From positions 2,356,001 through 2,420,000 of the forward strand of contig OZ255707.1 of the NCBI GenBank assembly GCA_965277075.1: DNA of 64,000 nt. The letters are read 5' to 3'. Source of the stretch: Lustribacter sp965277075 (GTDB taxonomy: Bacteria > Vulcanimicrobiota > Vulcanimicrobiia > Vulcanimicrobiales > Vulcanimicrobiaceae). The translations under genes were made by a program, and so were the position numbers. This document shows positions 52,208-59,908 of the stretch, one piece after another (within the stretch, counting starts at the first letter, position 1; every line of letters begins with the position of its first letter). The notes beneath the pieces are model-generated. The model did not search any database, was not told where the DNA came from, and saw nothing but the letters and a program-made list of their open reading frames with translations.

Positions 52208-53566
52208 TCACTCGCTCTGGATTTGCGAGATCAGGGTCCGAACGCGGTTGCGGAAGGCTTCATCGGCATCCATGAGGTCGGCGATTTTGTCGCGCGCATA
52301 CATCGCGGTCGTGTGATCCTTTTTGCCGAACTCCCGCGCGATCTGCGGCAGCGACGCGCCGGTGAGTTGCCACGAGATGTACATCGCGATTTGCCGCGGC
52401 ATCGTCACGCGCTGATCGCGCCGCTGGGCTTCCATCTCCTTGATGGAGATGCCGTAGAACTTGGCGACCTTTTCTTTGATAAGCGGAATAGTGACCCGAT
52501 GCATCGGCGCCGCCGCGACGGCGTTCTTGAGAACCTCGCCGGCGAGTTCGGTCGTGATCGGCGATTTCGTCAACGACGCGAACGCGACGACGCGAATCAG
52601 CGAGCCTTCTAATTCACGGATGTTCGATGGGATGACCTTGGCAATAAATGCGAGCACGTCGTCCGGTACCGGAACGTGCTCGGTCTCCGCCTTCTTGCGT
52701 AAAATGGCTTCACGCGTCTCGAAGTCCGGCGGCTGAATATCGGTGAGCAGTCCCCATTCGAACCGGGAACGCAGCCGCGACTCCAATGTCTGAATCTCCT
52801 TGGGCGGCCGATCGCTCGAGATCACGAGTTGCTTCTGCGCCTCGTGCAACGAGTTGAACGTATGAAAGAACTCCTCCTGAGTCTGTTCCTTACCCTCGAG
52901 AAATTGGATGTCGTCGATTAAAAGAACGTCGACATGGCGGTAGCGGTTCCGAAATTCGACCGTTTGGTTGTTTTTGATCGCGATGATGAACTCGTTGGTG
53001 AACTTTTCACTCGACACATACACGATGTTCGCGCTGGGATTGCGTTCGAGGACCCGATGCCCGATGGCGTGCATCAAGTGCGTTTTTCCCAGCCCGACAC
53101 CACCGTATAAAAATAACGGGTTGTACGCCATTGCCGGTGCCTCGGCGACCGCTTGCGAGGCGGCGTGGGCAAACCGGTTCGAATTTCCAACGACGAAGTC
53201 GTCAAATGTATAGCGCGGGTTGAGGTTGCCGACTCGCAGCTCGTCGGTCACCGCGATCGGACGGGCCGGCACGGCAGTTGGAACGCTCTCGGTTCCACCG
53301 CTCGGATCGACGACGACGCGCAGCGCGATCTCGGCGCCGAGGATGTCGTGCAATACGCCGGTGATGTCCGACTTTAACCGGTTCTCGACCCAGTCGCGGG
53401 CAAAGGTCGTATTGACGGCGAGAACGATTTCCTCGGGCGTGAGGTCGACCAGGCGCATCGGCTTGAGCCACATCTCGAAAACCGGCTTGTTGTACCGGGG
53501 TTCGAGACGCTCGAGTGCCGCTGCCCAGAGATCGGAGGTATGCGCTGCTGCGAGGGAAGTATGCAT
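52208..53566 (-). CDS. dnaA: Chromosomal replication initiator DnaA
   Basis: 452 residues from the ATG at 53566, with AGGAA 6 nt upstream; the longer open frame is not DnaA-like. Domain I (LWAAALERLEPRYNKPVFEMWLKPM), a short linker near 100-115, and AAA+ domain III (PLFLYGGVGLGKTHLMHAIGHRV, DVLLIDDIQFLEGKEQTQEEFF, RSRFEWGLLTDIQPPDFETR) are followed by DNA-binding domain IV with REFGKKDHTTAMYARDKI. It opens oriC and loads the helicase. It heads the long minus-strand array and lies beside the oriC candidate. Confidence 0.97.
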   Translation of the reverse strand: MHTSLAAAHTSDLWAAALERLEPRYNKPVFEMWLKPMRLVDLTPEEIVLAVNTTFARDWVENRLKSDITGVLHDILGAEIALRVVVDPSGGTESVPTAVPARPIAVTDELRVGNLNPRYTFDDFVVGNSNRFAHAASQAVAEAPAMAYNPLFLYGGVGLGKTHLMHAIGHRVLERNPSANIVYVSSEKFTNEFIIAIKNNQTVEFRNRYRHVDVLLIDDIQFLEGKEQTQEEFFHTFNSLHEAQKQLVISSDRPPKEIQTLESRLRSRFEWGLLTDIQPPDFETREAILRKKAETEHVPVPDDVLAFIAKVIPSNIRELEGSLIRVVAFASLTKSPITTELAGEVLKNAVAAAPMHRVTIPLIKEKVAKFYGISIKEMEAQRRDQRVTMPRQIAMYISWQLTGASLPQIAREFGKKDHTTAMYARDKIADLMDADEAFRNRVRTLISQIQSE

Positions 53567-53705
53567 CCGGATTCCTGCTGCGAAGCCACCGAGCCCGCGG
53601 GACCCGGAGAGAATGAGGCACACGCATTGGCAAGGCGATAACGGCTTCCTGCGGGTCGTTCTCCACCGTTTTCTGCACTTGTCCACAGGCTTTCGGAGGT
53701 TCGAA

Positions 53706-53717
53706 TTTTACGTGAAA
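53706..53717. promoter_or_regulatory. parS-like core inside oriC
   Basis: TTTTACGTGAAA differs by one base from TTTCACGTGAAA, the core of the ParB-binding site known from Bacillus and many others. Over the full 16 bp (53704-53719) only 11 positions match, so it may be weak or fortuitous. It lies in the AT-rich part of oriC. Confidence 0.35.
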
Positions 53718-53878
53718 TCAAACGGTTTTACGGTTGTTCGCAGTTTGTAAAACGCGCCGAAAGGCGGCAGGAACCCTCGTGTTGGCAGGCTTTCCGGAGC
53801 ATCGGCGGCCCCCGTTATCCACAGCTCTCTCCACAGGTGTGGACAACGCAAGAATGGTTCGCAAAACGCGAAACCGCC

Positions 53879-53908
53879 TTGACGTGTTCGAGCCCGAGCC
53901 GGTATAAT
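53879..53908 (+). promoter_or_regulatory. Housekeeping sigma-factor promoter of rpmH
   Basis: TTGACG at 53879-53884 and TATAAT at 53903-53908 are separated by 18 bp, close to the consensus for the main sigma factor. Transcription should start near 53915, about 35 bp before rpmH, and read through rnpA, yidD and beyond. It is the only near-consensus promoter I found in the window. Confidence 0.8.
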
Positions 53909-53948
53909 AACGTGCTCTTCTTTCTTCCGTATTTTTTAGGAGTATCAG

Positions 53949-54083
53949 GTGAAGAGGACCTTTCAGCCGCATAACCGTCGCCGCAAACGCGTCCACGGTT
54001 TTCTCGAGCGCATGTCGACGAAAAATGGGCGCAAAGTTCTCGCGGCTCGTCGCAAAAAAGGCCGTCACCGCCTCAGCGTATGA
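53949..54083 (+). CDS. rpmH: 50S ribosomal protein L34
   Basis: 44 residues, the usual size: VKRTFQPHNRRRKRVHGFLE, then RMSTKNGRKVLAARRKKGRH. The start is GTG with AGGAG at 53938-53942, 6 nt upstream. The final A residues of the codons for RRKK are A-rich but in frame. It is a highly basic large-subunit protein and classically neighbours oriC and rnpA. A strong promoter precedes it. Confidence 0.97.
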   Translation: MKRTFQPHNRRRKRVHGFLERMSTKNGRKVLAARRKKGRHRLSV

Positions 54084-54093
54084 TTCGCACTCA

Positions 54094-54447
54094 ATGCGGA
54101 CGTACGTGTCGCTGCGGCGGCGTGGCGACTTCGCCCGCGTCGGGCGGCGCGGAGAGCGTAGTACCGGCGTCGCCTTTGTCGCGTTGACGTTGCGCGGCGC
54201 GGTTGCCCGCTCACGCATCGGCATTACCGTCTCCAAAGCCGTCGGCAACGCCGTCGTTCGGAATCGCCTTCGGCGCCGGGTGAAGGCGATCTTGGACCGT
54301 ACGCGGTTCGGGGACGCCCCGTACCGTGACGTCGTCCTAATAGCGCGACCGGGCGCGGGCGCATTGGATGCCGGGAAGCTCGCCGAGGAGTTAGTTCGTT
54401 TGCTCGATCTGCGTACGACAGCGCAAAGCGCCGATGACCATGCGTAG
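54094..54447 (+). CDS. rnpA: Ribonuclease P protein component
   Basis: 117 residues from the ATG at 54094, 10 bp after rpmH; a longer in-frame start overlapping rpmH lacks RnpA similarity. Family blocks: SLRRRGDFARVGRRGERSTG, RSRIGITVSKAVGNAVVRNR and LRRRVKAILDRT, the RNA-binding RNR signature. It is the protein cofactor of RNase P, which matures tRNA 5' ends. The last residues overlap possible starts of yidD. Confidence 0.94.
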   Translation: MRTYVSLRRRGDFARVGRRGERSTGVAFVALTLRGAVARSRIGITVSKAVGNAVVRNRLRRRVKAILDRTRFGDAPYRDVVLIARPGAGALDAGKLAEELVRLLDLRTTAQSADDHA

Positions 54448-54775
54448 TCCGTACCGGAGCGAAGCGGAGAAGAGTCGAGGAACGCGTCTGGTGCGTACCG
54501 CAGCGAGTCGGAGCGAAGCGGAGAAGAGTCGAGGAACGCACATTTCCCGCCTCTTCGTCGCGCTCGTGCGCGGCTATAAGCGGTTCGTTTCCCCGCTACT
54601 GCCGCCGGCGTGCCGTTTTGTTCCGAGTTGTTCGGAGTATGCGGCGGCGGCGATCGAGAAACACGGTACGTTTAACGGAGTAGGCCTTGCCGTCCGGCGC
54701 ATCGTCCGCTGCGCTCCGTGGCACCCCGGCGGGTTCGATCCCGTCCCCGAGGGACACCGCTCCTCGCAATCCTGA
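54434..54775 (+). CDS. yidD: Membrane insertion efficiency factor YidD with repeat-derived N terminus
   Basis: 113 residues if started at the ATG at 54434. The YidD domain begins only near residue 38: ISRLFVALVRGYKRFVSPLL, then PPACRFVPSCSEYAAAAIEKHG and CAPWHPGGFDPVP, all diagnostic, including the Cys pair. The first 36 residues are translated from two copies of a repeat (SRSEAEKSRGT appears nearly twice) and have no YidD counterpart. Starts at 54440 or GTG 54491 are also in frame, but every start leaves some repeat-coded residues. YidD helps YidC insert membrane proteins. Ends just before yidC. Confidence 0.85.
   Translation: MTMRSPYRSEAEKSRGTRLVRTAASRSEAEKSRGTHISRLFVALVRGYKRFVSPLLPPACRFVPSCSEYAAAAIEKHGTFNGVGLAVRRIVRCAPWHPGGFDPVPEGHRSSQS
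54455..54541. repeat. Tandem repeat copies inside yidD start (partial copy A, full 51-bp copy B)
   Basis: A 31-bp core beginning CGGAGCGAAGCGGAGAAGAG is present identically at 54455-54485 and 54509-54539. Copy B is full length at 54491-54541 and has imperfect 9-bp terminal inverted repeats (GTGCGTACC at the left; GGAACGCAC at the right, whose complement is GTGCGTTCC). The same 51 bp occurs inverted at 57668-57718. A small non-coding palindromic element that inserted in frame at the rnpA/yidD junction. Confidence 0.85.
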
Positions 54776-54792
54776 AAGGTCTTCGACCCTCC

Positions 54793-55623
54793 GTGCTCGC
54801 CTTCAACGTCCTCCAGCCGGTCACCGACGCGATGCTGGCCCTGCTCAACGGGATCCACAACCTGATCCCGTCGTACGGCCTCGACATGATCCTCATCGCG
54901 CTCGTCGTGCGTCTTGCACTTTGGCCACTCGCGCAACAGCAATTCAAGTCGATGGCCGAGATGCAGAAACTGCAGCCGCTGCTCAAAGAACTGCAGGCGA
55001 AGCACAAGGGCGACCCGCAGCAGACGCAGTCCGCCACGATGGCGCTTTACAAAGAACACGGCGTCAATCCGCTGGCCGGCTGCTTTCCGATGGTCATTCA
55101 GCTACCGGTGCTCTTCGGACTCTATTGGGCGATCAATTCACAGATCGAGCACTTTAAAACGCAGCATTTCCTGTGGATCGGGTCCGCACTCTCGCTCCAA
55201 TACCCGCAGGTTTTCGCCACCAGTCTCGCGGTGCTCGACATGCCGCTCTTTATCGTCTACATCGTGTCGATGTACATTAGCGTGCGCTACGGCAGTCCGC
55301 CGTCGAGCGATCCGCAGCAGGCGCAAACGCAGAAGATCATGGCATTCGTATCGCCGGCGATGATCGCGTTCTTCGGTTGGAAATATCACTTCGCATCGGC
55401 GCTACTCTTGTATTGGCTCTCGTTGAACGTCTTCACGATGGCGCAGCAATTCTTCATGTACCGCAAATTCGGTCTGATCGGCGGTCCGAAGCCGGCCCTC
55501 GCGACCGCGGCCGCGGTACCGGCGCTCGCTGCGAACGGGAACAGCGGCGCGATTCGCCAAACCCCAGCCGCCGCGAAGAACGGCAGCACGAGCGGTCGCA
55601 GCCGGCGACGCTCCAAGCGCTGA
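54793..55623 (+). CDS. yidC: Membrane protein insertase YidC/Oxa1
   Basis: 276 residues from the GTG at 54793; the frame is open to 54718, overlapping yidD, and that start is an alternative. It has about five TM helices and no large periplasmic domain, so it is the Oxa1/SpoIIIJ type. Key blocks: SYGLDMILIALVVRLALWPLAQQQ (in pieces), MQKLQPLLKELQAKHKGDPQ, and NPLAGCFPMVIQLPVLFGLYWAI, with the conserved hydrophilic-groove Arg near the first helix. The Ala/Ser-rich basic tail (SRRRSKR) resembles ribosome-binding tails. Follows yidD by 17 bp. Confidence 0.93.
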   Translation: MLAFNVLQPVTDAMLALLNGIHNLIPSYGLDMILIALVVRLALWPLAQQQFKSMAEMQKLQPLLKELQAKHKGDPQQTQSATMALYKEHGVNPLAGCFPMVIQLPVLFGLYWAINSQIEHFKTQHFLWIGSALSLQYPQVFATSLAVLDMPLFIVYIVSMYISVRYGSPPSSDPQQAQTQKIMAFVSPAMIAFFGWKYHFASALLLYWLSLNVFTMAQQFFMYRKFGLIGGPKPALATAAAVPALAANGNSGAIRQTPAAAKNGSTSGRSRRRSKR

Positions 55624-55643
55624 ACGCGGGAGATCGAGGAACG

Positions 55644-56225
55644 GTGGACGACGAGCGATTCGAAGGTACGACACGCCGCGACTCTGGCGGGCGGCGTGGG
55701 CGTCCCGGCGGCGATCGCGGGCGGTCGGGTCCGCCGCGTCCCGCCCGCGCTCTCGGCGATGCATCGGAAGAGCCGGCGGCGGCGAAGCCGGCGCGGGAAC
55801 TTCTCGAAGAGCTGCTCGCGAAAATGGGTCTCGACGACGTTGCAATCGTCTACATCGCACGCAGCGAGGGCGAGTACTTCGAGATTCGCGGACCGCGGCT
55901 CGCGAATTTGATCGGCCGGAACGGCAACACGCTCGAAGCGCTCAATCTGATCTTCAACAACATCCTGAACGCGGGCGTGCGCAACAACCGCCGGTATTAC
56001 ACGATCGATGCCGAGGGCTATCGTGCGCGCAAAGCCGATCAGTTGAAGACGCTCGCGCTCGCGACGCTCGAACGCGTCATTCGCGAGGGTAAGCCGATCA
56101 AGCTCGAGCCCATGTTGCCGAGCGAGCGGAAGATCGTGCACTTAGCGCTCGCCGAATCGACGGTCGTCGATACGCAATCGGAAGGCGTCGATCCCGATCG
56201 CCGGCTCGTCGTTTCGCCCAAATAA
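55644..56225 (+). CDS. khpB: RNA-binding protein Jag/KhpB (KH and R3H domains)
   Basis: 193 residues from the GTG at 55644, with GAGGA only 3 nt upstream. The N-terminal 45 residues are Gly/Arg-rich and disordered (RRGRPGGDRGRSGPPRP). A Jag-type KH domain follows with the GxxG loop in NLIGRNGNTLEAL, and an R3H domain in PSERKIVHLALAE. The usual N-terminal Jag_N domain is replaced by the RGG-like segment. It binds RNA and affects division and cell-wall synthesis in Gram-positives. The position after yidC is strongly conserved. Confidence 0.9.
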   Translation: MDDERFEGTTRRDSGGRRGRPGGDRGRSGPPRPARALGDASEEPAAAKPARELLEELLAKMGLDDVAIVYIARSEGEYFEIRGPRLANLIGRNGNTLEALNLIFNNILNAGVRNNRRYYTIDAEGYRARKADQLKTLALATLERVIREGKPIKLEPMLPSERKIVHLALAESTVVDTQSEGVDPDRRLVVSPK

Positions 56226-56245
56226 GTGGATTCAAGCCGCCGCAG

Positions 56246-57598
56246 ATGAACGCGGAAACGATCGCGGCGATCGCGACCCCGCCGGGGCGCGGCGCGATCG
56301 CGATCGTCCGGTGTAGCGGCCCCGCATCGCGCGGCATCGCGCGGCGCGTGTTTCGCAGTCGCGCGCCGTTGCGCGATCGCGTTGCGACGTACGGCGAAAT
56401 CCTCGGCGTCGACGGCGCGGTGCTCGACCGCGGTCTCGCACTGGCGATGGACGCGCCCGCGACCGTCACGGGCGAGGACATCATCGAGTTGCACGTGCAC
56501 GGCAGTCCATTCGTCGCGGCAGAAACGTTGCGTTCGCTCTTGCACGCCGGCGCGCGCGCGGCCGGCCCGGGCGAGTTTACGCGGCGTGCGTTTCTCAACG
56601 GCAAACTCGACCTTTCGGCGGCGGAAGCCGTCGCCGACGTGATCGAAGCGGAGTCGCGCGCAGCGACGCGCGCGGCGCAAGCGAATCTTGCCGGCGCGTT
56701 GCGATCGGCGATCGACGAGCATCGGGCCGATCTTGCCGCCGTGCTCGAAGAGCTGGCCGGTTCGATCGACTATCCGGACGAAGTGCCGGAACCGGATCGC
56801 GCGACAACGTTCGCGCGCATCATCGCGGTCGACGATGCGCTCGATTCGCTCGTGCGCGAATGGGAACGCGGGCGGTTGGTGCGCGAGGGGCTTGCGCTCG
56901 CGATCGTCGGACCGCCGAATGCCGGGAAGTCATCCTTGCTCAACGCGTTGCTCGGCGAAGACCGTGCCATCGTGACGCCGATACCCGGCACGACGCGCGA
57001 CGTGATCGAGGAACGCGTCATCGTTGCAGGAGTGCCGGTGCGCGTACTCGATACCGCGGGCTTGCGGACGAGCGACGATCCCGTCGAGCGCATCGGTGTC
57101 GAGCGCGCGCGCGGAGCGCTGAGCGACGCAGCCGTTGCGCTCGTGGTCGTCGACGGATCGCGCGAGCTCGATACCGACGCGTGCGCGTTGCTCGCGGCGA
57201 CGCGCGAACGCGCACGGATCGTGTTCTTTAACAAACGCGATCTCGGGAACGCCGGCTACGTCGCGCGCGACGATGCCGAGCGGGATGCGGTACACGGCAG
57301 CGTGCACGATGCGACGACGATCGCGGCGCTCGTGCACGAAATCGAGCGCGTGGGCTGGAGGAGCGACCATCTCGATCTCGCGCGCCCGCACCTCGCATCC
57401 GTGCGGCATGCCGATGCGGTCGCGCGCGCGCGTGATGCGCTTGCGGACACGCGAAACACCCTCGCCGCGGGCGACGCGCTGGATTTCATCGCGCCGCCCG
57501 TCTTGGCAGCCGTCGCCGCATTGGGTGAAATCACCGGCGCCGTTGCGACGGAAGCGATGCTGGACCGCATCTTCGCGCGGTTTTGCATCGGTAAGTGA
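56246..57598 (+). CDS. mnmE: tRNA uridine-5-carboxymethylaminomethyl modification GTPase MnmE
   Basis: 450 residues. Begins ETIAAIATPPGRGAIAIVR (tetrahydrofolate-binding domain), with GEFTRRAFLNGKLDLSAAEAV following. The G domain has GPPNAGKSSLLN (G1), PIPGTTRDVIEE (G2) and DTAGLR (G3). It ends FARFCIGK, the catalytic Cys motif. With MnmG it makes cmnm5U34 in tRNA wobble positions. Twenty bp after khpB. A broken acetyltransferase gene lies between it and mnmG. Confidence 0.97.
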   Translation: MNAETIAAIATPPGRGAIAIVRCSGPASRGIARRVFRSRAPLRDRVATYGEILGVDGAVLDRGLALAMDAPATVTGEDIIELHVHGSPFVAAETLRSLLHAGARAAGPGEFTRRAFLNGKLDLSAAEAVADVIEAESRAATRAAQANLAGALRSAIDEHRADLAAVLEELAGSIDYPDEVPEPDRATTFARIIAVDDALDSLVREWERGRLVREGLALAIVGPPNAGKSSLLNALLGEDRAIVTPIPGTTRDVIEERVIVAGVPVRVLDTAGLRTSDDPVERIGVERARGALSDAAVALVVVDGSRELDTDACALLAATRERARIVFFNKRDLGNAGYVARDDAERDAVHGSVHDATTIAALVHEIERVGWRSDHLDLARPHLASVRHADAVARARDALADTRNTLAAGDALDFIAPPVLAAVAALGEITGAVATEAMLDRIFARFCIGK

Positions 57599-57613
57599 TA
57601 GGAGCGAGCATCG

Positions 57614-58046
57614 TTGATCGAGACGCCACGCTTGATTCTTCGACCGCTGCAGCTCTCTGATGAAGAGGTGCGTTCCTCGACTCTTCTCCGCTTCGCTCCG
57701 ACTCGCTGCGGTACGCACGACGAATTTGACGGTGGGGAGCCGCGAGCACCGAGTGGGTGAAGTCGGCTACGTTGTGAGTCGTGAGTTTGCCGGGCGCGGT
57801 TTCGCGACCGAAGCGTCGCGTGGCATCTCGGAATATGGCTTCGCGGTCATCGGTTTGCATCGCATCACCGCGCGAGTCGATACGCGTAACGGTGCATCGG
57901 CGGCTGTCGCAGCGAAGCTCGGGATGCGACGCGAGGCGGAGTTCATCGGAGGCGAATTCCTTAAAGGTGAATGGTCGAATTCGTGGATTTATGCGCTCCT
58001 CGAAACGGAGTGGCCGGCTGCGCGTGATAGGATAGTCGCTCAATGA
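57614..58046 (+). pseudogene. GNAT-family N-acetyltransferase, interrupted by a 51-bp repeat
   Basis: The N-terminal start is intact: TTG at 57614 with GGAG upstream encodes IETPRLILRPLQLSDEE, the first strand and helix of RimJ/RimL-type acetyltransferases. The 51-bp element follows at once and that frame ends about 35 codons later. The rest of the fold continues in another frame from about 57725: EHRVGEVGYVVSREFAGRGFATEA contains the acetyl-CoA loop, then LHRITARVDTRNGASAAVAAKLG and the C-terminal end. Roughly 50-60 central residues are missing. The 3' end overlaps mnmG by ATGA, so the gene was once part of the operon. A 128-residue remnant from 57660 could be translated. Confidence 0.8.
57668..57718. 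repeat. 51-bp repeat element, inverted copy C
   Basis: The exact reverse complement of the full copy at 54491-54541, about 3.1 kb away. It has the same 9-bp imperfect terminal inverted repeats. It interrupts the GNAT gene. The two inverted copies bracket most of yidD plus yidC, khpB and mnmE. Confidence 0.9.
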
Positions 58047-59908
58047 GGGTCGATGATGCGGCGGCGGTGATCGTGATCGGCGGCGGACACGCCGGCGTTG
58101 AAGCGGCGCTTGCATCGGCGCGGCTCGGCGCCGAAACGCTATTGGTTACCGGCGATCCGTCGCGCATCGCGACGCTGGCGTGCAATCCGTCGATCGGCGG
58201 CAGTGCGAAGGGTCAACTCGTTCGCGAAATCGATGCGCTCGGCGGTGAGATGGGGCGCACGATCGACGCGACCTCAATGCACGCGCGGTTTCTCAACGAA
58301 TCGAAAGGGCCGTCAGTGCGTGCGCTGCGCGCCCTCGCCGACAAACCGGGCTACGTCCGGGTTTCCGCGGCCGCCGTCTCGGCCCAACCGAACCTGACGA
58401 TCATCACCGGGATGGCGGACGACCTGGTCGTCGACGATGGCACCGTTCGCGGCGTCCACTTGGCGGCCGGGCAGACGCTGCGCGCGCGCAACGTCGTGCT
58501 CGCGACCGGGACGTTCCTTGGCGGCAAGACCTTTCGCGGCGATGACGTTCGCGATGAGGGCCGCTTCGGCGAGCCTCCGGCCAGCGGACTTTCCACGACG
58601 TTGCGGAGGTTGGGATTCCCGGTCGGACGCCTTAAAACCGGAACGCCGCCGCGCATCGACCGGACGACGGTCGATTTTTCCGCTTGTCTCGAGCAGCAGC
58701 CAAGTTTGGTCCCCCTGATGTTTGGCTTCGACCAGGCTCCGGTATTCGCGGGGCCGCAGCTGTCGTGCTGGATCGTCGATACCAACGACGATACGCACCG
58801 TCTCGTCAGGGAGAACTTGCATCGTTCGCCCTTGTACGGCCTTGACCTGATTCGCGGGATCGGTCCACGCTATTGTCCGTCGATCGAAGACAAGGTCGTC
58901 AAGTTCGCGCACAATCCGACCCACCAGATCTTTATCGAGCCGGAGGGTTGGGACGAGCCGACCCTCTACGTCGGCGGCTTCTCGACGTCCCTACCGGCCG
59001 ACGTCCAGCTGGAAATGCTTCGCACGTTGCCGGGCCTCGGGAACGTTCGTCTGCTGCGAGCCGGGTACGCGGTCGAATACGACTTCATCGCTCCAACCGA
59101 ACTGGATTCCAGCCTCCAGACCCGGCGCGTTGCCGGCCTCTTCCATTGCGGCCAGCTCAACGGGACCTCGGGTTATGAGGAAGCCGCCGCGCAGGGATTG
59201 ATCGCCGGGATCAACGCCGCGCGGCGAGCAGCCGGCCGGGACGCATTTCGCCTTGGGCGAGACACATCGTATATCGGCGTGTTGATCGACGATCTGGTGA
59301 CGCGCGGCGTCGACGAGCCGTATCGCATGCTCACCTCGCGCGCGGAGCATCGTATCGTCCTGCGGCATGACAACGCCGACGCTCGCCTTACCCCGTTCGG
59401 ACGGGAACTCGGCCTCGTCGACGATCGACAGTGGTCGGCGTTTACCGAGCGCCGGGCGGCGCTCGAGACGGCCGGTGCCATCGCCCATCGGACGAAGGTC
59501 GGCGGCGTTCGCATCCGGGAGGCGGAGTTGCCGGCAGGAGCAACCGTCGCGGGCGCGCTGCGACGGCCGGATGTGGTATTCGCCGACATCGCGGCGCGCA
59601 CGCCCCAGATCGACCCCGCGATTGGGCAGCGGCTAGAAATCGAGATCAAGATGGCCGGTTATGTGACTCGGCAGCATGCCGCGATTGCCAAATCTGCGGC
59701 CGACGAGAGCGTGCTCGTACCCGAGGGCTTCGATTACCGGGCCGTGGCGGCTCTTTCGCTCGAAGCGCGGGATAAACTCTCCGGCACGCGGCCACGGACG
59801 CTCGGCGCCGCGGCTCGCGTCCCCGGCATCACGCCGGCCGACGTCGCCGTCTTGAGCGTCGTCCTCCATCGGCGGCCCGTCCCGGAATTGGTTGCCCCGC
59901 TCGGGTGA
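58043..59908 (+). CDS. mnmG: tRNA uridine-5-carboxymethylaminomethyl modification enzyme MnmG
   Basis: 621 residues. FAD-binding VIVIGGGHAGVEAALASARLG, then CNPSIGGSAKGQLVREIDALGG, GTFLGGKTFRGD, LKTGTPPRIDRTTVDFS and YCPSIEDKVVKFAHNPTHQIF, and LFHCGQLNGTSGYEEAAAQGL. The C-terminal MnmE-binding domain ends with LGAAARVPGITPADVAVL. Works with MnmE on tRNA wobble uridines. Starts inside the end of the broken GNAT gene (ATGA) and overlaps rsmG by GTGA. Confidence 0.97.
   Translation: MRVDDAAAVIVIGGGHAGVEAALASARLGAETLLVTGDPSRIATLACNPSIGGSAKGQLVREIDALGGEMGRTIDATSMHARFLNESKGPSVRALRALADKPGYVRVSAAAVSAQPNLTIITGMADDLVVDDGTVRGVHLAAGQTLRARNVVLATGTFLGGKTFRGDDVRDEGRFGEPPASGLSTTLRRLGFPVGRLKTGTPPRIDRTTVDFSACLEQQPSLVPLMFGFDQAPVFAGPQLSCWIVDTNDDTHRLVRENLHRSPLYGLDLIRGIGPRYCPSIEDKVVKFAHNPTHQIFIEPEGWDEPTLYVGGFSTSLPADVQLEMLRTLPGLGNVRLLRAGYAVEYDFIAPTELDSSLQTRRVAGLFHCGQLNGTSGYEEAAAQGLIAGINAARRAAGRDAFRLGRDTSYIGVLIDDLVTRGVDEPYRMLTSRAEHRIVLRHDNADARLTPFGRELGLVDDRQWSAFTERRAALETAGAIAHRTKVGGVRIREAELPAGATVAGALRRPDVVFADIAARTPQIDPAIGQRLEIEIKMAGYVTRQHAAIAKSAADESVLVPEGFDYRAVAALSLEARDKLSGTRPRTLGAAARVPGITPADVAVLSVVLHRRPVPELVAPLG

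Larger units (their letters stand above)
53567..53948. other. oriC: Probable chromosomal origin of replication (oriC)
   Basis: 382 bp between the divergent dnaA and rpmH, the commonest oriC site. DnaA boxes: TTGTCCACA at 53679-53687, a perfect TTATCCACA at 53815-53823, a degenerate CTCTCCACA at 53827-53835, and TTGTCCACA on the minus strand at 53838-53846. The stretch 53701-53750 is about 64% A+T (32 of 50 by my count) in a high-GC setting and is a good unwinding element. A parS-like core lies inside it. The rpmH promoter takes up the right end. The dnaA promoter must also be here but is not clear. Confidence 0.8.
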
